The notes: generated by a model from the sequence alone, not told the origin. A DNA stretch of 64,000 nt from Mucilaginibacter rigui (GCF_014773275.1 NZ_JACWMW010000002.1:930001-994000), one strand, 5' to 3'; shown: positions 17,794 to 27,239, numbered from the stretch's first letter. A program made the numbers and translations.

Positions 17794-18432
17794 TTATGAT
17801 GTAGCGGGAAAATAAATGATGGATGAAAACGTCAGCAGGGCGATCCAAATCAGCAACGCAGGAAGATATACGCGGATCACAATTTTCAGGCTGGAGTCGT
17901 AACTCAATTGCGTTTCCTTTTGAATACCAGCTGCGAGCAAAAACCAGTACGCCACTTCAAACAGGTTAATGGTTTGAAGGGCGTAATGCCAATCCGCAGG
18001 GATATTTCCAACCAACATAAGCGCCGACAGCGCATAGTACCGTTGCCACTCTTCGAGTGTGAATACCGGGTCCGAATAATAAAAATGCAGGAACTTGATA
18101 GTAGCCGGCAAAAGAAAAACAAATTCGGAAAGTGTGGTAATTCGCAGAAGTTGTGGAAAAGAAACAGAAACCTCTGAAAGGTAGAGTGCCGTATAAAGTA
18201 TTAACGCAACGGCGATGATCCTTACAGCAAGATAAGTTATTGCAGACGCATAGATCCATTTCTGAAGTAAGTTGTAGACAACAAGTTCCTGATCGGGTTT
18301 GCCCGAAAGGTATTGCCCATTACGGATAAAAAATTCGCTCGTCAGGATATATTTATCGGTGAGCCAGATGAGCAGGCAAGAAAGAAGGCATAGCACCATA
18401 AAATTAAACAGGTAATTGCTCCAAATTTTCAT
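17794..18432 (-). CDS. Multi-pass membrane protein next to the C39 peptidase
   Basis: Start at ATG 18430-18432 (MKIWSNYLFNFMVLCLLSC), giving 212 aa. Five to six hydrophobic helices are visible, among them residues 7-25, 70-95, 100-125 and 185-205. No catalytic motif or known domain is seen. It lies 23 bp upstream of the C39 gene on the same strand and is probably its partner in the same operon. A role in peptide export or in immunity to the peptide is possible but inferred from position alone. Confidence 0.65.
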   Translation of the reverse strand: MKIWSNYLFNFMVLCLLSCLLIWLTDKYILTSEFFIRNGQYLSGKPDQELVVYNLLQKWIYASAITYLAVRIIAVALILYTALYLSEVSVSFPQLLRITTLSEFVFLLPATIKFLHFYYSDPVFTLEEWQRYYALSALMLVGNIPADWHYALQTINLFEVAYWFLLAAGIQKETQLSYDSSLKIVIRVYLPALLIWIALLTFSSIIYFPATS

Positions 18433-18537
18433 ACAATAGAATTTTTGGTAAAATTCTGTTGCCATCGTGCAACTACCTATAAGTTAAAGTGGTAAGTTAT
18501 TAGTTAAAGTAATTGTAAATTAACCTCAGAAAAGCCT

Positions 18538-19146
18538 ATGACCGTATCCAATACATTTAATCCGCAAGAATCCCCTGTTTGTCTTTCCTTAATCGCCTGT
18601 ATATTCGCATGTAGTGTGTTGGCGCTCAGAAACAAACGCTTGTTTTTTGCAGGCCTATTGCATCCGGTTACCGTAAGCAGGAAGAAAGAATATTACAGGT
18701 TGGTAACCTCGGATTTGATACATAATGACCTGGTACACCTTTTTGTCAATGTATTTGCTCTGTTTGCTGTCGGGTCACAACTGGAGGAATATCTAAGAAG
18801 CATTAATAGTCAGGGAAGCCTTTTGTTTGTGTTCGTTTACCTGTGCAGCTGTGTGAGTGGTACGTTTTTTACCTTTTTAATGCACAGAAAGGATTTCGAA
18901 TTTTCAAGTGCCGGCGCGTCGGGGAGCGTCCTTGGCTGCATGATGAGTTTTATGATTTTGCAGCCTTATCATATTGCGTTTTACATTCCGGTTGTTGGTG
19001 GGGTGATCAATATGTACACCGCGCTGATCTACATCGTTTTTTTAATCGTTTACCAGTTAAGGACAGCGAACCCGCTCGTGAATAACGAAGTGCATTTTTA
19101 CGGTGCGCTTGGCGGGATTATTTCCGCGTTGATTATAAAGGGATAA
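18538..19146 (+). CDS. Rhomboid-family intramembrane serine protease
   Basis: A 202-aa protein with six membrane helices. 'HNDLVHLFVNVFAL' (residues 62-75) holds the conserved His and Asn71 of rhomboids. Ser128 in 'SSAGASGSVLG' is the nucleophile (GxSx) and His186 in 'NEVHFYGALGG' is the second catalytic residue. Rhomboids cut single-pass membrane proteins inside the bilayer. It is divergent from the C39/membrane pair and ends at a shared terminator facing the bacteriocin-like gene, which suggests a processing or immunity role in this cargo. Confidence 0.85.
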   Translation: MTVSNTFNPQESPVCLSLIACIFACSVLALRNKRLFFAGLLHPVTVSRKKEYYRLVTSDLIHNDLVHLFVNVFALFAVGSQLEEYLRSINSQGSLLFVFVYLCSCVSGTFFTFLMHRKDFEFSSAGASGSVLGCMMSFMILQPYHIAFYIPVVGGVINMYTALIYIVFLIVYQLRTANPLVNNEVHFYGALGGIISALIIKG

Positions 19147-19174
19147 AAAATGCCGGGCGGCCCCGGCATTTTAT
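19145..19174. terminator. Bidirectional terminator between rhomboid and bacteriocin-like genes
   Basis: AATGCCGGG (19149-19157) pairs with CCCGGCATT (19162-19170), with an A-run before it and TTTTATTA after it. It can stop transcription on both strands, serving the convergent rhomboid gene and peptide gene. Confidence 0.75.
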
Positions 19175-19365
19175 TACCACCAACCGAGGCACGAAGGGCC
19201 TGTAGCAGCTGCAATCGCGCCGACTGCGGCACCGACGCCACCAAATAAACCTCCGACTGAGGCGGATACCGCAATGTTGTAAGCACACTGGCTGGCGCCT
19301 CCCTTTAACCCTGAGGCAATGTTATCTGTTAGATCTTCCATCTTAAAACAATTGTGTTTCTTCAC
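19174..19365 (-). CDS. Double-glycine leader bacteriocin-like peptide
   Basis: A small protein of 63 aa from a GTG start, or 55 aa from the ATG at 19339-19341. The leader reads 'MEDLTDNIASGLKGG', which has the LxxxxIxxGLxGG layout of C39 substrates. The predicted mature peptide is 40 aa, begins ASQCAYNIAVSASVGG, carries several GxxxG repeats (a membrane-inserting helix as in class II bacteriocins), has two Cys and ends PSCLGWW. A disulfide between the two Cys is likely. A C39 peptidase is encoded 1.4 kb away. Activity against other strains is inference. Confidence 0.72.
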   Translation of the reverse strand: MKKHNCFKMEDLTDNIASGLKGGASQCAYNIAVSASVGGLFGGVGAAVGAIAAATGPSCLGWW

Positions 19366-19469
19366 AATATTATGAATTACACGAAATTGTCTTTAAGCGA
19401 TACGGATAGCTAAAGGGTTAACTTGTATTTTATTACCTTAGCTAATAGGAAACATTGGGCAAAATATTT

Positions 19470-19820
19470 ATGGATTCGATTGGAGAGAAAATAAGGATAC
19501 AGCGATTGACAAAGAATTACAGTCAGCAGTATATGTCATTTATGCTTGATATTTCCCAGGCTGCCTATTCCAATCTTGAGCGGAATGAGACTGAACTAAC
19601 CATTAAGCGGATCTATGAAATCGCCGAGATACTTGAGATATCTCCTTTTGTATTATTACCAAAACCAAGGTTCGGTACTTACATCAATTACCACAATTTC
19701 ATGCATACAATTCGGAAGATCGGACATTTCTGGTCGGATAAGATTAAAAGGAAGAAAGAGAACCTGCCGGACCATATCAATGTATACCACAGTGACATTG
19801 AAAAGCTAAATATCGAATAA
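19470..19820 (+). CDS. XRE-family transcriptional regulator
   Basis: Start at ATG 19470 (MDSIGEKIRIQRLTKNYSQ), giving 116 aa; a TTG five codons upstream is less likely. Residues 6-60 form an HTH_3 fold ('YSQQYMSFMLDISQAAYSNLE' is the recognition region). A basic C-terminal tail follows (IKRKKENLP). It is divergent from the bacteriocin-like gene with a 104-bp gap, so it may control that promoter. Similar small XRE genes sit beside secreted-peptide genes in Sphingobacteriaceae. Confidence 0.8.
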   Translation: MDSIGEKIRIQRLTKNYSQQYMSFMLDISQAAYSNLERNETELTIKRIYEIAEILEISPFVLLPKPRFGTYINYHNFMHTIRKIGHFWSDKIKRKKENLPDHINVYHSDIEKLNIE

Positions 19821-19892
19821 TTTATAAGTTAAACTTATAGCTTACTTTCTGTAAAACAGGCAATTTCATACTGTAAACCGGCAGGATGAGAA

Positions 19893-20099
19893 ATGGACTA
19901 CAGGACCTACGAACAGCGTTTAGCGTATATTTTAGAACAGATCAAAAAGAACCGGTTCCGGTCGCTCGAGGTTACCGCGGACCGTTTCAGCTGTAGTGTC
20001 CGAACGGTCAAAAGAATGATCGCCCATCTCCGCGATCAGGGTCATGAAATTACATACGACCGGCTTCAAAAAAAATATTTTATAAAAAATACCGAGTGA
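19893..20099 (+). CDS. Small HTH (DeoR/HTH_11-like) regulator
   Basis: A 68-aa protein that is essentially one winged-helix domain: 'RLAYILEQIKKNRFRSLEVT', then 'FSCSVRTVKRMIAHLRDQGH' as the recognition helix and 'ITYDRLQKKYFIK' as the wing. It lacks any ligand-binding domain, so it may act as a constitutive repressor or partner. It lies 72 bp after the XRE gene and 37 bp before the MauE gene, all on the plus strand. Confidence 0.75.
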   Translation: MDYRTYEQRLAYILEQIKKNRFRSLEVTADRFSCSVRTVKRMIAHLRDQGHEITYDRLQKKYFIKNTE

Positions 20100-20136
20100 C
20101 ATTTTCTGTCCTGATTGCCGATACACCTTTGCTTTT

Positions 20137-20571
20137 ATGAAACTTAAAAATTTCAAATGGCAGGCGGTAATTGAGACCTTTTTGATCCTGATGTGGGTTT
20201 ACGCGGCGATGAGCAAACTCTTTACTTTCGAAGAATTTAAGGGGCAAATGCATAATCAAACTTTGCCTGCAGGTGTGGCGCAATTGCTGATATATACGCT
20301 GCCTGAGGCAGAATTAATCACAGCAGCGTTGCTTGTTTTCGATAAAAGTAAGCTGGCCGGCCTGTTTATTTCATTCATTTTGATGTTATTTTTTTCCGGA
20401 TATATCGCCCTGGTCCTTCTTGGCTATTGGGAAAGGATGCCATGTTCATGCGGAGGCATATTGAAGGTAATGGGCTGGAAGACGCATCTGGCTTTCAATA
20501 TTTCTATACTGGCCTTGATTTCAATCGCAATAAAATTAATCATCGAAGAAAGGAGACTTGGTGACAATTAA
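20137..20571 (+). CDS. MauE/DoxX-type membrane protein
   Basis: A 144-aa protein with four membrane helices (about residues 10-28, 47-64, 72-92 and 112-130). 'YAAMSKLFTFEEFKGQM' in the first loop and 'YWERMPCSCGGILKVMGW' with a CSC motif near 106 are typical of the Bacteroidota MauE family. MauE proteins help form disulfides in periplasmic proteins. Its neighbours are a two-Cys secreted DUF6520 protein, a two-Cys bacteriocin-like peptide and a TlpA thioredoxin, which fits that role. Confidence 0.85.
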   Translation: MKLKNFKWQAVIETFLILMWVYAAMSKLFTFEEFKGQMHNQTLPAGVAQLLIYTLPEAELITAALLVFDKSKLAGLFISFILMLFFSGYIALVLLGYWERMPCSCGGILKVMGWKTHLAFNISILALISIAIKLIIEERRLGDN

Positions 20572-20719
20572 ACTAAAGAATGGTAATCATGGATAATGCC
20601 GGCGAGGCCGCACACTATTCACCAGGATATGCCGAAAACCCGTAAAAAAGAGTAGGCAGCAATTTAATTTTAACTTAAAGTTTTTTGATGTTTTTTGATT
20701 TATAAAAATGTCGTTTACT

Positions 20720-20983
20720 ATGAAAAGATTAAAAATCAACTTGGCTGTTATCGCAGTTTTATTAGGCACAGGCGCAGCGTATGCAACAAACTTTCACAAA
20801 GACACAACCGTTTTTTGGGGAAAACGCGCAAATGGCACTTATGTTATTGCGGACAGCAATGACCTTTGTAATAACCTTACGCCGCCAATTTGTAAAGCGG
20901 AATATCCTACCGGCCAAAATCCTAACATGGACCCTTCTGATCCGATCAGCGTAACACCCGGCACATTTGTACAGGTTCCTTAA
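20720..20983 (+). CDS. DUF6520-family secreted small protein
   Basis: Start at ATG 20720 (MKRLKINLAVIAVLLGTGA), giving 87 aa; an ATG four codons upstream is also open. A signal peptide runs to 'AAYA'. The mature part has 'TVFWGKRANGTYVIA' and two Cys in 'SNDLCNNLTPPICKAEY', followed by a Pro-rich tail. Small proteins of this family occur beside MauE and SusCD genes in Sphingobacteriaceae, and their role is not known to me. It ends in a strong bidirectional terminator. Confidence 0.75.
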   Translation: MKRLKINLAVIAVLLGTGAAYATNFHKDTTVFWGKRANGTYVIADSNDLCNNLTPPICKAEYPTGQNPNMDPSDPISVTPGTFVQVP

Positions 20984-21018
20984 AAAGAAAAGGGAGGCAA
21001 TCGCCTCCCTTTTCTTTT
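20983..21018. terminator. Strong bidirectional terminator
   Basis: A 16-bp perfect stem: AAAAGAAAAGGGAGGC (20983-20998) with GCCTCCCTTTTCTTTT (21003-21018) around a 4-nt loop. It lies between the convergent DUF6520 and SusD genes and overlaps the SusD stop codon region by 2 bp. Confidence 0.85.
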
Positions 21019-22405
21019 ATCTTGGATTTTGAGGTATTCCGCTCCCGGAAATTTCATTGTTAGGGATCGCGAACACATATTTATTATCACTTGGCGGCAA
21101 GGATACAAGCTTGCCCTTGACCACCCGTGATAAAGTCGTTTTATATTTATCTTCCAGGTTTAGTCGCCTGAGATCTGACCAGCGCGTGCCTCTTGCAATC
21201 AATTCTTTGCGTCTTTCCAACAAAATCCGGGCTAAAACATCATCAGCATTCGCTGATACGATAGGCGTAAAAGTTCCGGTTTTATACCGGTTAGTTAAGA
21301 GCAAGTTGAGGTCTTTCAATGCGGCGGTCAAATCGTTGCTTCGCGCTAAGCATTCTGCCCGGTTCAAATAAACCTCGTCTGTAGCCAGCCCTCCAAACAA
21401 TCGGTATGTAAATCCGGTATAATCGCCAATAAATGAAAAATTTCCTGTGCCATCGTCAACAAATAAAAGGGATTTTCTAAGGTCATTCTGTTCGAAGGAA
21501 TTGTAAATGGCCGGGTTAATGTAGGGAGAAAAGAAGTTAAAAAGGGCACTGATAAGATCCCCGTAAAACACAACCTCATCATTTCCTGTTGCGACCGACT
21601 GTGGAAAAGGATTTACGCCCGAAGCAGATAAAGTGTTGTAGTCGATCAGTTGGTTGTCGGCCGTAAGATATTCATCAGCGGCTTTTTTGGCATTCGTAAA
21701 ATCGCTCATGCTCAAATACATCCTGGACAATAAAGCGTTCACAGAAAGCTGTGATGCCATCGTATTCAGCGCGGGCTTTTTCGGAAGAAAAGTCTTGGCA
21801 GTATTCAGGTCTGTGATAATCTGATCGTAGGTTTGTTGAACACTCGCCCGGACAGATTTTATATTTACATCGCTCTTTAGCCTCAATGGAATGCCCTGAT
21901 CCGTTGATGCGGAAGCTTTTGTATAGGGTTTTGAGAATTCCTGGGCTAAGTTATAGAATGCCCTTGCCCTGAAGAATAATGCATTTCCTTTTAACTGATT
22001 TCGTTGCGATTGAGTTGCCGGATCATTCGGGAGTTTGTCGACCCCTTCCAGTATGATGTTCGCGTAAAAAACCTGTTGGTAAGGCGTTTCCCAATCTAAC
22101 AAGCGCTCGCTTGAAAATGGTTCCCAGGTGTAGCTGTTGGCCTCGGAAATGTCAAGATATTCCAAAGCGTCGTCGGGCAGAAGAAATTCGTCACCGGCGA
22201 TCATATTTAGCGACGGGGCGGCGTTCATGATCGTGAGATTGTTCAATAACGCCTGAAAGTCCTGTACCGTTGTGGGCACCAACAATGCCTTATCAGGTTT
22301 TTTGTCGAGAAAGTCTTTTTTGCAGGATACAGAAAGTAAGCACAGCATGATTGGTATCGCGAATAGTATCGCGTAGGTTGATCTGCTATATTTTTTTAGT
22401 TTCAT
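21017..22405 (-). CDS. RagB/SusD-family nutrient-uptake lipoprotein
   Basis: A 462-aa protein with a lipoprotein signal ('LLSVSCKKDFLDKKPD', lipobox Cys near residue 28). The SusD helical repeats follow: 'FRARAFYNLAQEFSKPYTKA' near 150 and 'TDEVYLNRAECLARSNDLTA' near 345. The usual C-terminal end 'RRKELIARGTRWSDLRRLNL' is complete. SusD proteins form the lid of the SusC outer-membrane transporter. The gene follows the susC-like gene by 18 bp on the same strand. Confidence 0.92.
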   Translation of the reverse strand: MKLKKYSRSTYAILFAIPIMLCLLSVSCKKDFLDKKPDKALLVPTTVQDFQALLNNLTIMNAAPSLNMIAGDEFLLPDDALEYLDISEANSYTWEPFSSERLLDWETPYQQVFYANIILEGVDKLPNDPATQSQRNQLKGNALFFRARAFYNLAQEFSKPYTKASASTDQGIPLRLKSDVNIKSVRASVQQTYDQIITDLNTAKTFLPKKPALNTMASQLSVNALLSRMYLSMSDFTNAKKAADEYLTADNQLIDYNTLSASGVNPFPQSVATGNDEVVFYGDLISALFNFFSPYINPAIYNSFEQNDLRKSLLFVDDGTGNFSFIGDYTGFTYRLFGGLATDEVYLNRAECLARSNDLTAALKDLNLLLTNRYKTGTFTPIVSANADDVLARILLERRKELIARGTRWSDLRRLNLEDKYKTTLSRVVKGKLVSLPPSDNKYVFAIPNNEISGSGIPQNPR

Positions 22406-22423
22406 GATGATCGTTTTTAAGGT

Positions 22424-25400
22424 TTATAAATCAGCTCTTATTCCAAAGGCATAGGTTCTTACCGGCGGGAATTGGGCAATCGGATAATCGGGATCAAGTG
22501 GTGTTTTTGTCGCTTTCCACAAAATCCCCAGGTTATTTGCATAGGCATATACCTGGATATTTGTTATCGGCAGCCATTTAAACTTATCTTTTCCTATAGT
22601 GTAGCTCAGGTTAATATCTTGTAAGCGGATATGATCTCCTTTTTCGATAAGAGCGGATGAGTACATATAAAAATTGTTCCGGTTACCGTTGTTAGCTGCG
22701 GGCATGGACGGTATTTGTGTGAAAGCTTCATCGCCGGGCTTCATCCATCTTTTTTCGAAATCGCCGTGTCCGCCCTGGCCTGTTAGAATGGTGGCATAAT
22801 TTACAGAGCTACGCCTGAAATAGTATCCGAGACGGTAACTGATATTCGCGGAAATCGAAAATCCTTTAAAGCTGAAAGTGTTTCTGAAACTGCCGAACAT
22901 CGTCGGCCTGGCGGGGCCGTTATATTGCAAGCTGTCAGGTGTCGCGGCATTGATTATTCCCGTGTAATCCTTGCTTATCTTCCCGTCAAGATAACCCTGC
23001 GGATCACCGGTCGCAGGATCGAGCCCTGCGGATTTAAAGCTGTAAACACCGTATAGTGGCCTTCCTTCGAGTGGATAAACCAACTGCAGGTAACTTAGTC
23101 CACTGCCTTTGATCTTGTAATCGGTTACTTTATCGACGGCCTTGCTAAATAAAAAATTGGTCGTCCATTTAAAGCTTCCGGCAAGGTTGCGGGTTTGAAC
23201 CGAGAAATCATAACCATATCCGCTATTGTTCGATAAGTTGCCGCGAAACTCGACAATACCTGAGGATGGGGCGTAAGGGGCGTTTCCAATAAGATCGATC
23301 CCATTTTTGTGGTAATATTCCAGCGTTCCGCTTATCCTCCTGTTGAAAGCCTGAAAGTCTACTCCAAGATTAACAACTTTAACCCTTTCCCAAAAAAGAT
23401 CCGGGTTAGGCGGATTCGTTATGGTTGCGTACGGTAAACCCGATAGATTATCAATGCCGCTGTTATACCGGGCTGTGGTGTATGCAGTCACCGATTTGTT
23501 GACGTTACCATTAAAACCGTAAGTCGCCCGGATTTTTAGAACAGGCAACCAGGCGACCTTGTAAAAGGGCTCATTGGAGACGTTCCATGCTATACCCGTA
23601 GACCAGAGGGGCACACCCTTTTGATTTGTTCTCACGCCGAAGAGATTTGATTGATCAATCCTGCCGCTTGCGGAAATAGTATACCGGCTATCATAGTTGT
23701 AAGCGATATTCGCGTAATAGGAGCGGTACCGGTCGGTAAGGTCACTGAGGTTATCAGCATTTGGAATCTGCAAAGTGGAGGCAGTATTGTAATAAAGCGG
23801 GAAGTAATTGATGTAATCGACTTTAGTAACCGTTGCATGTTCAGGATCGTAACCGTATTCGCGGTACTGGTTATTGGTCGTATGCGTATTCCGAATTTCG
23901 TATCCGGCAATCGCGGTAAGATCATTTTTGCTATTCCAGTTCTTTGCATAGTTGATTTGCCCCCGAAAATTTTGCGCGATAGCTAAAGAATTGCCAAAAT
24001 CAGCGATTCCACCTAATGGCACGGGGTAAACAATCGAACCGTCGGCCGGCACCGACGAAAATTTATTGATAAGATCGCGTGCGTAATAACTGTCCTGCGT
24101 ATTTACAGTGCTGTTCAATCCCGTCGTCCGGCCATAATAATAAAGCGCGCTCGCATTTAGTCCGGGTATGATCTTATAAACGAGATCGAAGTTGAACCTG
24201 TAGTCCGTAATTTTAGCATGATTATTCGCAAGGCGAACTTCCTGTACCGGATTGTATGTCCAGTCTAATAGCCCTGCCTGTCTTGCGGCCGTCAAAAAGG
24301 ATGAGCGGTAGTCATGATTAACAGGAAGCAGGTTTCCGTTTCCGTCCGCCAGCTTCGCGTAGGGATAAAGCGCGGAGCCGTTGTTAGAGGAGAAGTAAAT
24401 GCCCGTTGTTCCCTGATTATTGACAATATTGTCACTTTGTATGTAGGAAATACCCGTGCCTACATCGAGGTGGTTGTTGAAGAAATTGTAAGTATGATTG
24501 GCATTGAAAGAAACCCGGTTGTATTGATTATTGACAAGATTCGCGATGTTCTTATCGTAACCTGCGGACACATAATAGCTTTGATTCGTAGTGCCGCCTG
24601 ATAGGTTAACATTGTACTGTTGCTGTACATTCTGCTGGTACAGATATTTATTATAGTCATTGCGAACATCCTGGCTGTTAAAAGATTCAATTTGCGCGTT
24701 TGCCTCTGCCGCCGAAATCTTGCCGTCACGTTGTGCAATCAGTAATTCGACGACCGGGGTTAGCGGATTCTTGTTGGCTGAATTTTCGTCCCTGTTGTAT
24801 AACCCTTTATTGAAGAGATATTTTTCCTGTTCAATAAATGCAGGAGTGGAAATTTTGGATAGATAAAACAAATCCGGTTTATCCCCGATGGTAACGCTGC
24901 TGTTAAATGAAACCTTCGATGGCTGGCTGTATCGCCCTTTTTTTGTCGTTATCACGATTACTCCGTTGCCGGCTTTCGCGCCCCAGATAGAGGCTGCGGC
25001 TGCATCCTTCAAAACGGTTATACTTTCTACGTCATTAGGATTAATGTTATTGATGTTTCCGTCATAGGGAAAATTATCTATAACGATAAGCGGATCTGCT
25101 TTCCCAAAAATGGTACTTTGCCCGCGAATACTTATTTGCGTCTGGTAAGAGGCATTACTTGTCCCACGGTTGAACACTAAGCCGGGAACAACATCTTCAA
25201 GCCTGCTGATGATATCGGTACTCACCCTTCGGTTTAGTAATTCATTGTTTACCTTTTCAAATGAGCCGGTCGCCCTTTCTTTTGGGATGTTTTGATAACC
25301 CGTTGATACGACCACTTCCTTTAGTTCATTGTTTTTCCTTTCCAAAAGGATAATGATGGAATCTCGCGAAGCGGGGTTGACACCTAATGTTAATGGTAAA

Positions 25401-25627
25401 TAGCCGATGTAGCTGACAGCAATCTTAAAGTCTCCGGATCCGGGACGAAACTTAAAATTGCCCGCTATATCGGAGGTAAGTGTCAGGTTAAATTGATTAA
25501 TCCTTAGCGTAGCGCCTGAAAGTGGCCGCTGTGTTTCACTGTCAATCACTTTGCCGACAATCAGGGATTGGGCGTGGCTTTCTGAAATGACAAATGCCAG
25601 TAAAAACGCTATTATAATTGTTTTCAT
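22424..25627 (-). CDS. SusC/RagA-family TonB-linked outer-membrane transporter
   Basis: A 1067-aa protein. After a signal peptide it has a carboxypeptidase-regulatory-like domain (residues 22-100, 'GKVIDSETQRPLSGATLRIN'), a TonB plug ('ISIRGQSTIFGKADPLIVID' near 165 and 'VLKDAAAASIWGAKAGNGVI' near 205) and a 22-strand barrel ending in 'RTYAFGIRADL', which lacks the common terminal Phe. It imports a ligand unknown here. With SusD below and TlpA above, it forms a three-gene unit on the minus strand. Confidence 0.93.
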   Translation of the reverse strand: MKTIIIAFLLAFVISESHAQSLIVGKVIDSETQRPLSGATLRINQFNLTLTSDIAGNFKFRPGSGDFKIAVSYIGYLPLTLGVNPASRDSIIILLERKNNELKEVVVSTGYQNIPKERATGSFEKVNNELLNRRVSTDIISRLEDVVPGLVFNRGTSNASYQTQISIRGQSTIFGKADPLIVIDNFPYDGNINNINPNDVESITVLKDAAAASIWGAKAGNGVIVITTKKGRYSQPSKVSFNSSVTIGDKPDLFYLSKISTPAFIEQEKYLFNKGLYNRDENSANKNPLTPVVELLIAQRDGKISAAEANAQIESFNSQDVRNDYNKYLYQQNVQQQYNVNLSGGTTNQSYYVSAGYDKNIANLVNNQYNRVSFNANHTYNFFNNHLDVGTGISYIQSDNIVNNQGTTGIYFSSNNGSALYPYAKLADGNGNLLPVNHDYRSSFLTAARQAGLLDWTYNPVQEVRLANNHAKITDYRFNFDLVYKIIPGLNASALYYYGRTTGLNSTVNTQDSYYARDLINKFSSVPADGSIVYPVPLGGIADFGNSLAIAQNFRGQINYAKNWNSKNDLTAIAGYEIRNTHTTNNQYREYGYDPEHATVTKVDYINYFPLYYNTASTLQIPNADNLSDLTDRYRSYYANIAYNYDSRYTISASGRIDQSNLFGVRTNQKGVPLWSTGIAWNVSNEPFYKVAWLPVLKIRATYGFNGNVNKSVTAYTTARYNSGIDNLSGLPYATITNPPNPDLFWERVKVVNLGVDFQAFNRRISGTLEYYHKNGIDLIGNAPYAPSSGIVEFRGNLSNNSGYGYDFSVQTRNLAGSFKWTTNFLFSKAVDKVTDYKIKGSGLSYLQLVYPLEGRPLYGVYSFKSAGLDPATGDPQGYLDGKISKDYTGIINAATPDSLQYNGPARPTMFGSFRNTFSFKGFSISANISYRLGYYFRRSSVNYATILTGQGGHGDFEKRWMKPGDEAFTQIPSMPAANNGNRNNFYMYSSALIEKGDHIRLQDINLSYTIGKDKFKWLPITNIQVYAYANNLGILWKATKTPLDPDYPIAQFPPVRTYAFGIRADL

Positions 25628-25660
25628 GATTTATATTTAAGGTTTGGGTTAATTGGATAC

Positions 25661-26968
25661 CTACTCAGCTTCTTGAGGCTTGTCGCTGATCACGAGGATG
25701 TCGATGTCACCGGTTTTTTCCACGATCCGCAAATCATAATTTGCAAGGGCCTTATTTAAGGAGGCTACATTACTCATATTTGCTTCCAGCTTAATGTCGA
25801 TCGCCCCTTTAATCCCGGTTTCGTCGACAAGGGGGATTGGAGACAGTGAAAAAAAGTAGTTGTCGAGTTCCCAGTAAAACCTGGTGAAATTTTGGTAATG
25901 CAGCGTCATCCCGAATTGGTCTTGTATCCATTCTTGTTCCCCGCCAGTTGATTTAAGCTTGTCCACTGTGGAGGTTCGCTGCAGGGCGAGATATCTCCTG
26001 GTTTGCTTTTGAACCGTCGCTTCGTAGTCAGGAAAGAGCCTCCTGAGGTCTTCCTTAAAAATTGAAAATTTGTGTTTTGCCATTTTTGCTGGCAAGAACA
26101 GATCATAGCAAAAACTATTCTTTTTGAACCATTCCATAACGGGCTCATTGGCATGGCACATAATGATCATGGAATCTTTAGAAAGTACCTGTACACGGTT
26201 TCGGTTGAACCTGCCCTTGTCCCGGTAGGCGAGCTGGAACAATGTCAAAGGCTCGCCGTTTACCATGGTTACTTTTTCCATTTTATTACTGTCGGCAAGC
26301 GGCATATACCAGCCCAGAGGAAGACCCGGTGTGTACCCTGCAATTAAAGAGTGGTAAATAAATGCGGATCCTTCACCGCCATTCGCGCCGACGAATAGGG
26401 GCTTGTCCCGTTTATAAGGAACTCTGATGTCGGTTTTAACGGATAGGTCTATATTTTTTTTGGCCAGCAGATCTTTTATGTTTTCTGCAGTAACACTCTT
26501 TTCGTCTGTAATTGCTGCAACGATGCCGTTAGGGTCTATCCATACATAGTGGGGCAGGGAAAAATGAGGAAAGAGTTTTCGAAGTTCAACGTCGCCGGCA
26601 ACCTCAGGAAGTTCGTTTTTAAGGGGCCGGTTCCTATTATAACGCGCCAGGAAAGAAGTTACAATCTTTTCTGATTGCGAGGTGACGGGTATAAACTGGA
26701 TACTTCCAGCGAATTGCGTTTGAAGGGAATCCATTTTAGAAATCATGCCGACGCACGGAGAGCACCAGGTCGCCCAGAAATCGAGGATTACGATTTTTCC
26801 TTTAAAGGCCGATAATTTAGGAGGAGTGCTTTTGTGATTTATTGTATTAATAGTGAAATTTGGCACCTGATCGCCGATCTTCAGGCCTGCCGGAGGCGGC
26901 ATATTTGTTTGGGCTTTGATCAATCCGCAGAATAAGTTGATTGCTGATAAAATGATATATTTTTTCAT
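25661..26968 (-). CDS. TlpA-type thioredoxin-like protein
   Basis: A 435-aa protein with a signal peptide (MKKYIILSAINLFCGLIKAQ). Residues 30-165 are a TlpA/AhpC-type thioredoxin fold with the active site 'DFWATWCSPCVGMI' (CxxC near 74-77) and the cis-Pro region 'FSLPHYVWIDPNG'. The rest is a long helical/beta C-terminal extension ending in a secretin-like 'YDLRIVEKTGDIDILVISD'. Such proteins sit with SusCD in Bacteroidota. It could reduce or isomerise disulfides of the neighbouring peptides. It is first in the operon. Confidence 0.88.
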   Translation of the reverse strand: MKKYIILSAINLFCGLIKAQTNMPPPAGLKIGDQVPNFTINTINHKSTPPKLSAFKGKIVILDFWATWCSPCVGMISKMDSLQTQFAGSIQFIPVTSQSEKIVTSFLARYNRNRPLKNELPEVAGDVELRKLFPHFSLPHYVWIDPNGIVAAITDEKSVTAENIKDLLAKKNIDLSVKTDIRVPYKRDKPLFVGANGGEGSAFIYHSLIAGYTPGLPLGWYMPLADSNKMEKVTMVNGEPLTLFQLAYRDKGRFNRNRVQVLSKDSMIIMCHANEPVMEWFKKNSFCYDLFLPAKMAKHKFSIFKEDLRRLFPDYEATVQKQTRRYLALQRTSTVDKLKSTGGEQEWIQDQFGMTLHYQNFTRFYWELDNYFFSLSPIPLVDETGIKGAIDIKLEANMSNVASLNKALANYDLRIVEKTGDIDILVISDKPQEAE

Positions 26969-27239
26969 TGAATGCGTTTAAATAGTTTCAGCATAAAACC
27001 GGCAACCAAGCATTCAATAATGCCACGGACAGCGGACTGTCCAGTGATTTTAGCTGAATTAACTGATCTCATTTCAGGTTTTAATCGCTTTGGAAAAGGC
27101 AATAAGAAGCCTGGAAGCCGGTTTTTAGCTTCGATTTATGATGTTAAATAATTGGAAAATGGGGTAGCCTAAGTGACTGAGAAATGGTTCGCTTTACTCA
27201 CCAGGTGAGATCAGCAGAACCCATGATTGAACAGCATGG

